Source: JBHGBM01 sp041946965
GTDB lineage: Bacteria; Acidobacteriota; Terriglobia; Bryobacterales; Bryobacteraceae
Direction: 5' to 3'
DNA length: 64,000 nucleotides
Assembly: GCA_041946965.1 (NCBI GenBank)
Contig: JBHGBM010000013.1
Location: 19,622-83,621 of the forward strand
In this document: one piece after another, positions 49,096 to 59,646 of the stretch
Numbering within the stretch: position 1 is the first letter of the stretch
How the letters are laid out: every line of letters starts with the position of its first letter
Position numbers and translations under genes: made by a program
The notes under the pieces: generated by a model
The model's database searches: none
The model's input: only the letters and a program-made list of their open reading frames with translations
Told to the model about the DNA's origin: nothing

Positions 49096-51039
49096 ATGAG
49101 GAAAGTGCTATCCCCCATTTGCGTCCTGTTGTGCCTGGCGGATCTGACGCCGGCGCAAACACCGGAGCCGAAGCCCTACAACGGCACCGGCTTCTTTTCC
49201 ATCTTCAAGCGCAAGTACACCCCGCGCTATTCCGCGCCGGTGGATTATTCCAACTCTCCCCGGCTGGACAAGCTGATGCGCGCGGGCCGCATCTACCTCT
49301 CGCTTGAAGACGCCATTGCGCTGGCGCTCGAAAACAACCTCGACATCGAGTACGCGCGCTACTACCCGAGACTTTCCGACACCGACGTGCTGCGGGCCAA
49401 CGCGGGCCAGCTTCTGCGCAACCTGGGCACCACCAACGTCCGCTCGGGACCGCCCTCGGCGAGCGGCGCGCTGGCGGGGGTGAGCGGCGTCTCGGCGGCG
49501 GGCAGCGGCGCCGGCGCGGGCGGGCAGGGCGGCATCCTCAGCGGCGTCTCGGTGCAGCTCGCCGGTTCGGCGATTCCCAACCTCGATCCGCAGTTTTTCG
49601 TGGGCTCCCAGGTGGGCCACGGGACCCAGATCCTCACCAACAGCTTCGCCACCGGAACCAACTACCTGATCAGCAACTACAAGTACCTGACGTACGGCAT
49701 CACCAAGGGCTTCCTCAGCGGCACCACGGTCCGCCTGGACACGGCCAGCCAGAACCTCTCGCAGAACTCGCCGCGCAACGATTTCAACCCGACCACAAGC
49801 GGCAATCTCGGACTCCAGATCAGCCAGCGGCTGCTGCAAGGTTTCGGCTGGAACCTGAACAGCCGTGTGATCCGCATCGCGCGCAATAACCGCAAGGCGG
49901 CCGACCTGAACTTCAAAGCCCAGGTCATCGCCACGGTGGCCAACGTGGTCACGCTGTACTGGGACCTGGTGAGCTATAACGAGATCCTCAAGGTGCGGCA
50001 GCAGGCGCTCGAGCTGAACCAGCGGCTCTATACCGACAACAAACGGCGCGCGGAACTCGGCGCCATCGCACCCATCGACATCGTGCAGGCGGAAGCCGAA
50101 GTGGCCGCCAGCCAGCAGGACGTCACCAACGCCGAGACCCAGGTTTTGCAGCAGGAGATGATCCTGAAGAACGTGCTGACGCGCAGCGGCATAGACAACA
50201 TCGCCATCGCGGAGGCACGCATCGTGCCGACCACGCGGTTCCAGGTGCCCGAGCGCGAGCCGGTGGTGCCGGTGCAGGACTTGATCACGGAGGCGATGCA
50301 ACGGCGCCCGGAGATCGAGCAGAGCCAGATTTCGCTCGAGAACAGCCGGCTGAGCATCCAGGGCACCAAGAACGCGCTGCTGCCGGCGCTCGACGTCTAC
50401 GCCAACTTCCAGAACAACGGGCTGGCCGGCTCCATGAACACCCTCACCATCGACGGACCCGCGGGGCAGGCCCTCATTGCCGACCGCCAGCGCAACCTGA
50501 ATCCGTTCTTCCTGGGTGGTTATGGCACTTACCTGCGGCAGGTCTTCAATCGCAATTTCCCCGACTACAACGTGGGGTTCTCTTTCAGCATCCCCATCCG
50601 CAACAGTTCCGCGCAGGCCGATTTGATCAAGGACCAGTTGAACTTCCGGCAGCAGCAGATCAATGACCGGCAGATGACCAATAACATCCGGGTGAACGTT
50701 ATAAATGCCCGCACCGCGCTGATGCAGGCGCGCGCGGCCTATGACACCAGCGTGAAGGCCCGCATGCTCCAGGAGCAGACCCTCAACGGCGAGCGCCGCA
50801 AGTTCCAGCTCGGCACCTCCAGCTTCCTGAACGTGGTGATCGTGCAGCGCGACGCCACCGCGCGGCAGGCGGCGGAAGTCCAGGCCCTGAACTCCTACAT
50901 GCGCTCCAAAGTCAACCTGGAGACCGCGCTGGGCCGCATCCTGGATGAATACAAGGTCTCCATCGACGAAGCCTACGGCGGAACGGTGAAGCGCGAACCC
51001 AGTCTTCCCATTGCGCCCACGGCGGGCAACTCCAAGTGA
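49096..51039 (+). CDS. TolC-family outer-membrane efflux protein
   Basis: A 647-residue outer-membrane factor. Signal peptide MRKVLSPICVLLCLADLTPA, then the two OEP repeats: ISLEDAIALALENNLDIEYA-like opening at about residue 73 and ITEAMQRRPEIEQSQISLEN at about residue 396. Each has the coiled-coil segments expected of periplasmic helices (EAEVAASQQDVTNAETQVLQ). A Gly/Ala/Ser-rich insert (about residues 122-155) and a long barrel segment make it larger than Escherichia coli TolC (about 470 residues). No inner-membrane pump or adaptor lies next to it; instead a peptidase gene overlaps its stop (GTGA). Confidence 0.88.
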   Translation: MRKVLSPICVLLCLADLTPAQTPEPKPYNGTGFFSIFKRKYTPRYSAPVDYSNSPRLDKLMRAGRIYLSLEDAIALALENNLDIEYARYYPRLSDTDVLRANAGQLLRNLGTTNVRSGPPSASGALAGVSGVSAAGSGAGAGGQGGILSGVSVQLAGSAIPNLDPQFFVGSQVGHGTQILTNSFATGTNYLISNYKYLTYGITKGFLSGTTVRLDTASQNLSQNSPRNDFNPTTSGNLGLQISQRLLQGFGWNLNSRVIRIARNNRKAADLNFKAQVIATVANVVTLYWDLVSYNEILKVRQQALELNQRLYTDNKRRAELGAIAPIDIVQAEAEVAASQQDVTNAETQVLQQEMILKNVLTRSGIDNIAIAEARIVPTTRFQVPEREPVVPVQDLITEAMQRRPEIEQSQISLENSRLSIQGTKNALLPALDVYANFQNNGLAGSMNTLTIDGPAGQALIADRQRNLNPFFLGGYGTYLRQVFNRNFPDYNVGFSFSIPIRNSSAQADLIKDQLNFRQQQINDRQMTNNIRVNVINARTALMQARAAYDTSVKARMLQEQTLNGERRKFQLGTSSFLNVVIVQRDATARQAAEVQALNSYMRSKVNLETALGRILDEYKVSIDEAYGGTVKREPSLPIAPTAGNSK

Positions 51040-52163
51040 TTCTGCTGATCGCCGCGATCACGGTCACCGCCTCGTTCGAAGGCGGCAGCGTGGGGCGCGT
51101 CGAGCGCGCGGCGCCCAACCACTTGCGCTGTGCCGTGGCGGGGCAGTCCGACCAGGATGGCCGCAATCGCCAGGCGAGCTGGTATTACTTCCGGCTCGAC
51201 AACCTGCCGCGCGAGGAAGTCCGCATCGACCTCACCAACCTGGTGGGGGAATACAACCACCGTCCGGGCGCTCACGCCGTCACGCCCAATACGCGCCCGG
51301 TGTACAGCTACGACAACCGCGCCTGGACGCATTTCACGGACCAGGACACGAGCTGGGACGAGAAGGCCGTGGAACTCACCCTGCGCTTCCGGCCGCGGCG
51401 CGGCAGGATGTGGATCGCCCACGTGCCGCCTTACACGGGCGCGCACCTGGCCGCGCTGCTGAAGGACATCGAGGGGCACCCGCACCTGAAGAGCGAAACG
51501 GCCGGACCGGTCCGGCTGCTCACCGTGACCGATCCCGCCCCGGCCGAGGGGAAAAAGGTCATCTGGATCATGGCGCGGCAGCACGCCTGGGAGGCCGGCA
51601 CGTCGTGGGTGGCGGAAGGCGCCCTGCGGCTGCTGCTCTCGGATTCCGCCGAGGCGCGCCAACTGCGCCGCGCGGCGATATGGAAATTCTTCCCCATGGC
51701 CGACCCCGGCGGCGTGGCCCGCGGCGCGGTGCGCTTCAACGCTCACGGCTACGACGTGAACCGCCACTGGGACAAAGTGGACCCCGAGCTCATGCCGGAA
51801 GTGGCGGCCATGAAGAACGCCATCTACGGCTGGCCCGGCCGCATCGACCTGCTGCTCGCCCTCCACAACCAGGAGGCCGGCGACTACATACAAGGCCCGA
51901 AGCTCGAAATCGCCCAACGCCTTTTCGAAGCGCTGGACCGCACCACGTCTTTCAGTTCCAAATCGGGCGCGCGCGTGGCCCCGGGCCACACCACGGTCAA
52001 CGAAGCGCTCTGGGACGAGCGCAAGTTGCCCGCCTTTCTGATGGAGCTCGGGGTGCAGCGCAACGCCCGCCTGGGGCGCCCGCGCACCACGGCGGACAAT
52101 CTGCAATTCGGGGAAGAGCTGGTGCGGGCGTGCCACCGCTCCCTCGCGGTCGCGGCTCGGTAA
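51036..52163 (+). CDS. M14 zinc carboxypeptidase (cytosolic-carboxypeptidase-like)
   Basis: A 375-residue enzyme starting at GTG 51036, which overlaps the TolC-type TGA. An N-terminal beta domain (about residues 10-120, SWYYFRLDNLPREEVRIDLT) precedes the M14 domain, the layout of the NnaD/cytosolic carboxypeptidase group. The zinc site is visible as IMARQHAWEAGTSW (HxxE) and DLLLALHNQEAGDY, with substrate-binding FNAHGYDVNRHWDKVDPELM and the catalytic Glu in FLMELGVQ. The first residues ILLIAAITVTA could be a very short signal. The last residues (RSLAVAAR) are encoded by one arm of a long inverted repeat. Confidence 0.85.
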   Translation: MILLIAAITVTASFEGGSVGRVERAAPNHLRCAVAGQSDQDGRNRQASWYYFRLDNLPREEVRIDLTNLVGEYNHRPGAHAVTPNTRPVYSYDNRAWTHFTDQDTSWDEKAVELTLRFRPRRGRMWIAHVPPYTGAHLAALLKDIEGHPHLKSETAGPVRLLTVTDPAPAEGKKVIWIMARQHAWEAGTSWVAEGALRLLLSDSAEARQLRRAAIWKFFPMADPGGVARGAVRFNAHGYDVNRHWDKVDPELMPEVAAMKNAIYGWPGRIDLLLALHNQEAGDYIQGPKLEIAQRLFEALDRTTSFSSKSGARVAPGHTTVNEALWDERKLPAFLMELGVQRNARLGRPRTTADNLQFGEELVRACHRSLAVAAR

Positions 52164-52206
52164 CGTGATTCTCGATTCCGAGCCGCGACCGCCAGGGAGC
52201 GGCGGC
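52132..52206. repeat. 29-bp imperfect inverted repeat around the M14 stop codon (REP-like)
   Basis: The left arm (52132-52160) and right arm (52178-52206) are complementary over 29 bp with two mismatches; the inner 23 bp have a single mismatch (CTCCCTCGCGGTCGCGGCTC against its partner). The loop of 17 nt contains the TAA of the M14 gene. It lies between convergent genes and could stop or stabilise transcripts from both sides. The length and near symmetry suggest a mobile palindromic element rather than a plain terminator; no T-run follows. Confidence 0.7.
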
Positions 52207-52208
52207 CT

Positions 52209-52454
52209 TCACTCCAGGATCTCTACCCGGTACTCCTCGATAACCGGGTTCGCCAGCACATCCTGCGCGATGGCATCGATGTCCTTGCGGGCCTGTTCGG
52301 GGGAAACGCCGTCCGCCAGGGCGATCTCGAAGAACTTGCCCTGGCGGACGTCGGTGATGTAGCGGTGCCCCAGGCCGTTGAGCGCGGCGCAGACCGTTTT
52401 CCCCTGGGGATCGAGCACGGTCCGCTTGAGCGAAACGTAAACGCGAGCTTTCAT
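52209..52454 (-). CDS. purS: Phosphoribosylformylglycinamidine synthase subunit PurS
   Basis: An 81-residue ferredoxin-like-fold protein (KARVYVSLKRTVLDPQGKTV, ALNGLGHRYITDVRQGKFFE, NPVIEEYRVEILE). PurS joins PurL and PurQ to make FGAM in purine synthesis. ATG 52454 is the natural start; the frame continues upstream only through pckA. It is 8 bp downstream of pckA and is the last gene of the aminotransferase-pckA-purS operon. purQ and purL are not nearby, which is unusual since the three are often adjacent. Confidence 0.9.
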   Translation of the reverse strand: MKARVYVSLKRTVLDPQGKTVCAALNGLGHRYITDVRQGKFFEIALADGVSPEQARKDIDAIAQDVLANPVIEEYRVEILE

Positions 52455-52462
52455 CGGAACGC

Positions 52463-54120
<1,658 letters not shown>

Positions 54121-54124
<4 letters not shown>

Positions 54125-55338
54125 AGCCAATCCCTCACCAGCTTCCGGTCCCCGAGGTACAGCTCGTTGGGAGCGTCCGGATCGAGCGCCCACTTGATGC
54201 GCTCCAGGCCTTCGGTCACGTCCTTGATGGTGCCGCAGAAGCTGAGCCGCAGGTGCCCTTCCATGCCGAACTCCTTGCCGGGCACCGTCACCACGCGGAC
54301 TTTATCGAGCAGCAGGCGCGAGAGCTTCTGGGAATCTTTCATGTAGGCGCCGAAATCCGGAAAGCAGTAGAACGTGCCGCCGGGCTTGGTCACCTGCACG
54401 CCGTTGAAAGCCTTGAGGTGCTTCACCATCACATTGCGGTTGTTCTCCAGCGTGGCGCGGAGGCTCTCGACGGAAGACTGCACGCCGTTCAGCGCGCCGA
54501 CCGCCGCCCACTGCGATGGCGTGGCGGGACCGGAGGTCTGCTGCGACTGGATGTTGGTCATCACCCTCACCAGTTCCTTGTTCGCCACGGTCCAGCCGAT
54601 GCGGAATCCGGTCATGGCGTACATCTTCGAGACACAGTTGATGACCACGAGCTTGGAGTGTTCCGTGAGGTCCTTGGCGTAGTTGTAAACGTTGGTGGGA
54701 ACACGCCCGTCGAAGATCAGCCGGTTGTAGGTGTCGTCCATGATCAGGTACAGGCCGCGCTTTTCGCAAAGCTCCACGATGCCGGCGATGAACTCTTCCG
54801 AGTACACGTAGCCGGAGGGATTGTTCGGACTGTTGAGCAGGATCGCCTTGGTGTAAGATCCGATGGCCTCTTCGATCTCCTCCACCGTCGGCTGGAAAGT
54901 GCCGTCCTCGGGGCGCACGATCACCGGCACACCTCCGGCCAGCTTCACCATTTCGGGATAGCTGACCCAATAAGGCGCCGGAAAAATGACTTCGTCCTTG
55001 GGGTCCAAAATGGTGTACAGCAGCACCATGATGGATTGCTTGGCGCCGCTGGAGGCGATCACGTTGTCCGGCGAGACCAGCCGGCCGTAGTGCTCTTCCG
55101 TGTAACGGATGACGGCCTTTTTCAGCGCCGGGATGCCATCCGCCGGCGAGTACTTGATGTCGCCGCTGTTCAGCACCGCCGTGCAACCGACGATCGCGTC
55201 GATCGGCGACTTGCTCTTGGGCTCGCCGCCGCCCAGGTGGATGACGGGCTCACCCTTGTCTCGCAGAAGCGCGGCCGTTTCGTTGAGCTTGAGGGTGGGC
55301 GATTCGCAGATGGACCTAGCTAGTTGGCTTACACTCAT
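54121..55338 (-). CDS. PLP-dependent aminotransferase, aspartate aminotransferase type
   Basis: A 405-residue class I aminotransferase. Motifs: IHLGGGEPKSKSP, IKYSPADGIPALKKAVIRYT, the cofactor-ring stacking FPAPYWVSYPEM, LLNSPNNPSGYVYS with the substrate-binding Asn, and the PLP-Lys in NCVSKMYAMTGFRIGWTVAN. The C-terminal Arg is in LRLSFCGTIKDV. The type I-beta family (Thermus-like AspC) is the closest match, making oxaloacetate and glutamate from aspartate and 2-oxoglutarate. A good promoter lies about 60 bp upstream, and the gene heads the operon with pckA and purS. Confidence 0.9.
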
Positions 55339-55685
55339 CGCGTCCTAAACCTTCGCATATAAAATTCCCGACTTCACTGTGAAAGGGGAGTGACTACCAG
55401 TATAGAAGATTGCAGCCGCCGGTCAAAGTCGGAGCATTCATTCTAGCCGCCGGAAAGCACCGCGTCAAGGTGGTTCCCCGTCGGCTTCCTAACGCTTTTC
55501 CCGGCCTATTATTGCGGCGCGGACGCCAGGAAGTCACCTGGGCCGTGTGCTCGGATGCGCGAGGCCGGTCACAAATGAAAAACCAGGGGGCGCATGGCGC
55601 CGCGGGAGGCCCAAAACGCGCCGTTGCAGCGTCAAACGTGGTAATCCTGGGTGATGCAGCTTTCGCACAGGGGAGGAGAACACGC
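55339..55685. other. 347-bp divergent intergenic region
   Basis: This spacer holds the minus-strand promoter for the aminotransferase operon and, at 55672-55678, the GGAGGAG ribosome-binding site of the aldo/keto reductase. The frame of the reductase runs open upstream to 55410, but it has no signal-like or conserved sequence there. I see no RNA gene, riboswitch or terminator in it. Confidence 0.6.
55399..55426 (-). promoter_or_regulatory. Sigma-70 promoter of the aminotransferase-pckA-purS operon
   Basis: On the minus strand TTGACC (55426-55421), a 16-bp spacer and TATACT (55404-55399), each matching the consensus at 5 of 6 positions. The predicted transcript start is near 55392, leaving a leader of about 54 nt before ATG 55338. 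This is the best canonical promoter I can find in the window. Confidence 0.65.
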
Positions 55686-56552
55686 ATGAACCGCCGTGGA
55701 TTTTTGCGGGCCGCGCTCGCCGCAGCCGCGGCCGCATCGGCACGCCGCGGGACGGCCCTTTGGGGCGCCGCGCCGCGCAAGGCCACCGACATCGTCAGCC
55801 TGGGTCCGGACAAGGTCAGGCTGTGCCAGATGGCCATCGGCACCGGCACCAAAGGCGGGAGCATCCAGCGCCAGCTCGGCGTTCAGGGCCTGGCCGACAT
55901 GTTGCACTACGGTTACGATCAGGGCCTGTTTTTCTGGGACACCGCCGACGGCTACAAGACCCACCCGCACGTGGCCGAAGCGCTGAAACGCGTGCCGCGC
56001 GAGAAGGTCACTATCCTGACCAAGACCCGGGCGGCGACCGAACAGCAGATGCGCGCAGATCTCGACCGCTTCCGCCAGGAACTCAACACCGACTACCTCG
56101 ACATCGTCCTGCTGCACGCGCTCCGCACCGCCACCTGGCCCGAGGAGCGCAAGGGCGCCATGGAGGTGCTCACCGAAGCCCGCCAGAAAGGCATCGTGCG
56201 CACGCACGGCTGCTCCTGCCACTCGCTGGAGGCGCTGGAGACCGCGGCCAAAACCCCGTGGGTGCGTGTGGACCTGGCGCGCATCAACCCCGCGCAGATG
56301 CTGATGGACTCCGATCCCAAGACGGTGGCCGGCGTGCTGCGGCGCATGAAGGCGGCAGGCAAGGGCGTCATCGGCATGAAGATCCTGGGCGAGGGCGGAC
56401 TGCGCGACCGCGTGGACGAAGCTCTGCGCTACGCCATGGCGCTCGACTGCATCGACTGCTTCACCATCGGCCCGGCCAACCGCGACGAATTGAGCGACCT
56501 GCTGGTGCGCATTCCACGCGCCTCGGAAGCCGTGGCCGCGGCCGCCGCGTGA
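55686..56552 (+). CDS. Aldo/keto reductase with RR leader
   Basis: A 288-residue aldo/keto reductase with a convincing twin-arginine-like leader (MNRRGFLRAALAAAAAASAR). Catalytic residues: Asp and Tyr in LFFWDTADGYKTHPHVAEAL, Lys in VTILTKTRAATE and His in IVLLHALRTATW. Later GMKILGEGGLRDRVDEAL and CIDCFTIGPANRDELSDL resemble the operon reductase at 18297. Start 55686 follows GGAGGAG with 7 bp spacing. It is a single gene, convergent with the lactate permease gene (1-bp gap). Substrate unknown, possibly a periplasmic sugar. Confidence 0.87.
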   Translation: MNRRGFLRAALAAAAAASARRGTALWGAAPRKATDIVSLGPDKVRLCQMAIGTGTKGGSIQRQLGVQGLADMLHYGYDQGLFFWDTADGYKTHPHVAEALKRVPREKVTILTKTRAATEQQMRADLDRFRQELNTDYLDIVLLHALRTATWPEERKGAMEVLTEARQKGIVRTHGCSCHSLEALETAAKTPWVRVDLARINPAQMLMDSDPKTVAGVLRRMKAAGKGVIGMKILGEGGLRDRVDEALRYAMALDCIDCFTIGPANRDELSDLLVRIPRASEAVAAAAA

Positions 56553-56553
56553 G

Positions 56554-58182
56554 TTACTTCACGGCCCCGCCGGGCGCCAGGCCCGGGGCCACGTACGCGT
56601 AGAACACCACGATCAGTCCGATCAGAGCCGCCAGCAGAACGCTGTGCCGTAACGTGAAGCGGAACAGGCGCGCTTCGTCCTCCGGCTTCATGGCCGTGGC
56701 CGCCGCGGCGACCGCCACCGATTGCAGGCTGATCATCTTGCCCATCACGCCGCCCGCCGAATTCGCCGAGGCCATCAGGACCCCATTCATCCCCAGCTTG
56801 CCGGCCGTGATCACCTGCAAGTTGCCGAACAGCGCGTTGGCGGACGTGTCACTGCCGGTGAGGAACACGCCGAGCCACCCGAGCAGCGCGCTGAAGAACG
56901 GGAACAGGGCCCCGGTGGCCGCGAAGGCCAGGCCCAGCGTGGCGGTGGCGCCGCAGTAATTCATCAGGAACGCCAGCGCCAGCACCGCGGCGATGGTCAA
57001 CTCCGCCAGCAGCAACTGCCGGACCGTTCTCATGAAAACGCCGCAGAACTGCCGCCATCCCATCCGCACCCACACCACCGAGAGCAGCGCGGCGAAAAAG
57101 CACGCCGTCCCGGAGGCCGAGAGCGCGTTGAAGTTGTACATGGCCGCATACCCCGAGGGTTTCGCCACCACCGGAGGCACCCGCTCAATGGCGTTGTGCA
57201 GCCCCGGCCAGGGGAATGCCACGCTCACCGTGTTGAGCCACGACTGCACGGGCCTGGCGCCCCACGCCAGCACGAAAACCACCAGCAAGAGGTAAGGCCC
57301 CCACGCCGAGATCAGTTCCCCGGCGGTGTGGCGGCGCCCCGGAGCGACCTTCTCATGAAGGTCCTCATCGCGGGGCTGCCAAACTTTGAACAGCACGATC
57401 AGCGCGCCGATTGCCGCGAGCGACGAGAGGATGTCCGTCAATTGCGCCGCGACGTAGTTGGAGACCACGAACTGCGTGCCGGCGAACGCCGCACCGCACA
57501 GCGCGGCGGCGGGCAGCACGCCCTTAAGCGACTTCCATCCGCCCATCACCGCGATCAGGTACGCGGGCACGATGAGCGAAATGGGCGCGCAGATGCGGCC
57601 CACGCAGGCGCTCAGCGCCTCGATCGGAAGCCCCGTGATGGCGTGCAGCGTCAGAATCGGCGTCCCGATGGAACCGAACGCCACCGGCGCGGTGTTCGCC
57701 AGCAGGCAGATGCCCGCCGCATAAAACGGAGAGAAACCCAGGCCGGTGAGCATCGCCGCCGCCACCGCTACCGGCGTGCCGAAACCGGCCGCGCCTTCAA
57801 TGAACGCGCCGAAGGCGAAGGCGATGAGCAACGCCTGCAAACGGCGGTCGCGCGTCAGGTTGCCCACCGAATCCTTGATGATTTCGAACTTGCCGCTGTC
57901 CACCGTGACGCGGTACAGCAGGATCGCCGCGAACACCACCCATCCGATGGGGAACAGGCCGAAGGCGGCGCCGTACGCCACCGCGCCCGCCAGTTGGCCC
58001 GCCGGCATGCCATACACCGCGGCAGCCACCGCCGTGGCGGCGCCAAGCCCGCACAGCGAAGCCACCCAGGCGGGCTTGCGTTTCACCCCCAGCAGAAAGA
58101 GCAGGGTGAACACCGGAATCGCCGCCAGCAGCGCGGAAAGCGCCAGGCTGCCGCCGGCCGGAACATAGTCGTGCCGCCACAT
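56554..58182 (-). CDS. lctP: L-lactate permease (LctP family)
   Basis: A 542-residue inner-membrane carrier with about 13 hydrophobic segments (LALSALLAAIPVFTLLFLLG, LGAATAVAAAVYGMPAGQLA). The family stretches FIEGAAGFGTPVAVAAAMLT and NTAPVAFGSIGTPILTLHAI are present, as is the C-terminal FLTGSDTSANALFGNLQVIT and MASANSAGGVMGKMISLQSV. LctP proteins import L-lactate, D-lactate or glycolate with protons. ATG 58182 is preferred to the in-frame codon at 58224 because the residues upstream are not conserved-looking; no clear ribosome-binding site is seen. No lactate dehydrogenase gene is adjacent. Confidence 0.92.
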   Translation of the reverse strand: MWRHDYVPAGGSLALSALLAAIPVFTLLFLLGVKRKPAWVASLCGLGAATAVAAAVYGMPAGQLAGAVAYGAAFGLFPIGWVVFAAILLYRVTVDSGKFEIIKDSVGNLTRDRRLQALLIAFAFGAFIEGAAGFGTPVAVAAAMLTGLGFSPFYAAGICLLANTAPVAFGSIGTPILTLHAITGLPIEALSACVGRICAPISLIVPAYLIAVMGGWKSLKGVLPAAALCGAAFAGTQFVVSNYVAAQLTDILSSLAAIGALIVLFKVWQPRDEDLHEKVAPGRRHTAGELISAWGPYLLLVVFVLAWGARPVQSWLNTVSVAFPWPGLHNAIERVPPVVAKPSGYAAMYNFNALSASGTACFFAALLSVVWVRMGWRQFCGVFMRTVRQLLLAELTIAAVLALAFLMNYCGATATLGLAFAATGALFPFFSALLGWLGVFLTGSDTSANALFGNLQVITAGKLGMNGVLMASANSAGGVMGKMISLQSVAVAAAATAMKPEDEARLFRFTLRHSVLLAALIGLIVVFYAYVAPGLAPGGAVK

Positions 58183-58244
58183 GATGATTTGTTCTTGATA
58201 ATGTACCGCCACGCGGGCTGTCAAGTGGTGCTACCTTCTCTCTA

Positions 58245-59264
58245 ATGGCCAAATCCAAGGCGCGCCGTAGAAAGAAGAAGACCGGCCTGCGGCTGGCGCC
58301 CCCTCCCCCGCGGCTACCGGTCATTGAGCCGGATACCGAAGATTGGGAGCTGGTTGAATCGCAACTCGCCGTCGCCTTGCCGGTGGAACGCATCATGTCC
58401 CTCGTCACCTTCGGATTGGCGCACCGCGAAGTGCAAAGCCCGGAAGAAGCGCAAGACCTGCTTGCCAGCTTCTCCGAGGAAAAGTTCGAGCGCCTGGTTG
58501 CCGAGGTCCGTGCCGCCGGTCCGCGGCGGCACGCCCAGGACCTCGCCTACGAAGCGATGATCGAGGCCAATGATGAAAAGGAAGCCACGGGCCTGGCAAC
58601 CCGCGCGCTGGGACTCGACCCCGATTGCCTGGACGCCATGGCGGTGCTGGCTGAATGCGGCAGCGGCTCGCCCGAGCAACTCCTGGCGGAATTGGAGCGC
58701 ATCGCGGACAAGGGCCGCCGGCTCTTCCCACCCGAACGTTTTGCGCAAGTCAGAGATGAAGTATGGGAGGAGCTCGAGCTGCGTCCGTTCCTGCGCGCGC
58801 TTTTCCGCCTCGGCGACGCCTACCGCACGCTGCAACGGCCGGAAGAAGGCATCGCGGTTCTTGAAGAGCTCATGGCGTTGAACCCGGCCGACCAGCAGCG
58901 CGCCCGCGAGCCCTTGCTGTCGTGCTGCCTGGCCGCCGGACGCCTTGAAAGAGCGCGGGAACTGCTGGCGCGCTTTCCCGAGGACGACAGCGCCGTTTTC
59001 CATTGGGGGCGCGTGCTGGAGCGTTTCCTTGGAGGCGATGAACACGGCGCGGTCCGGGCGTTGCGGAACGCCGAGGCGCAGAACCCGCATGCCGCGGCTT
59101 ACATGACCATGTCCAGAAAGCCGCCCTCGCAGCTCCCCGAAACGTACGAGCCCGGCGGCAAGGACGAGGCTGTCCATTGCCTTTACATGGCGGGTACGGC
59201 ATGGGCCGCACATCCCGACGCGATTCTGTGGGCGCGGGATGTGCGACAGGGCGGCCCTGGTTAA
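58245..59264 (+). CDS. TPR-like repeat protein with basic N-terminus
   Basis: A 339-residue soluble protein. It starts with a lysine/arginine-rich tail (MAKSKARRRKKKTG) and then is almost all helix, with TPR-like pairs: YEAMIEANDEKEATGLATRA, LGDAYRTLQRPEEGIAVLEE, LMALNPADQQRAREPLLSCC and LAAGRLERARELLARFPEDD. The last part (YEPGGKDEAVHCLYMAGTAW) resembles the C-terminus of ST7-like or SEC-C-linked bacterial TPR proteins. The function is unknown; protein-protein binding is likely. It is divergent from lctP. Confidence 0.75.
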   Translation: MAKSKARRRKKKTGLRLAPPPPRLPVIEPDTEDWELVESQLAVALPVERIMSLVTFGLAHREVQSPEEAQDLLASFSEEKFERLVAEVRAAGPRRHAQDLAYEAMIEANDEKEATGLATRALGLDPDCLDAMAVLAECGSGSPEQLLAELERIADKGRRLFPPERFAQVRDEVWEELELRPFLRALFRLGDAYRTLQRPEEGIAVLEELMALNPADQQRAREPLLSCCLAAGRLERARELLARFPEDDSAVFHWGRVLERFLGGDEHGAVRALRNAEAQNPHAAAYMTMSRKPPSQLPETYEPGGKDEAVHCLYMAGTAWAAHPDAILWARDVRQGGPG

Positions 59265-59269
59265 TCCGG

Positions 59270-59640
59270 CGTTCTCCACTTCCCGGCGGAAAGGGTCCGC
59301 AAGACCTGCGGCTTTCCTCCCCGCGGCTGAATAACGGCGGCTCCGGCTCCTTCGTTTCCGCGCGCGGGCTGCTGTTCAGCAACCATCACGTGGCTTCCGG
59401 CTGCATTCAGAAAGTCTCCACGGCCGGGCACGACTACATGCGGGACGGCTTCTACGCGCGCACCGGGCCGGATGTGATCCAGCGCCCCGGAGTGCGCGGC
59501 CAGAACCGGCAACCGCTGCGACGCGGTCACGCTGTTTTCCGGCGAGCGGCACGTGTACACGCAGCCGGCCAGGGGATTGTGGAGGCGCTGCGAAACGTCT
59601 GTCAGGCCACCGCCCCGCTGGATGAATTGCTGCGATAATC
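59270..59640 (+). pseudogene. Remnant of an S46-family dipeptidyl-peptidase gene
   Basis: In one frame the segment reads LNNGGSGSFVSARGLLFSNH followed by HVASGCIQKVSTAGHDYMRD and GFYART, a clear match to the part of S46 peptidases (DPP7/DPP11) that holds the catalytic His. The reading then moves to the +1 frame, where TGNRCDAVTLFSGERHVY resembles the next conserved S46 block. About 60-90 residues between the blocks are missing, as are the N-terminus and the remaining 550 or so residues with the catalytic Asp and Ser. A frame change, an internal deletion and truncation at both ends make this a decayed gene. A second, intact copy elsewhere is possible. Confidence 0.72.
59634..59639 (+). promoter_or_regulatory. 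-10-like hexamer before the FHA-PP2C gene
   Basis: GATAAT (5 of 6 to consensus) ends 7 bp before ATG 59647, and no Shine-Dalgarno site is present. No clear -35 is seen, so this is a weak call that is supported mainly by the same spacing upstream of other genes here. Confidence 0.3.
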
Positions 59641-59646
59641 TTTTGC

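Noticed and set aside
55410..55685. In-frame extension of the aldo/keto reductase with a nucleotidyltransferase-like FILAAGK
   Set aside because: A single short match without the rest of the fold, and the strong ribosome-binding site and leader at 55686 define the start.
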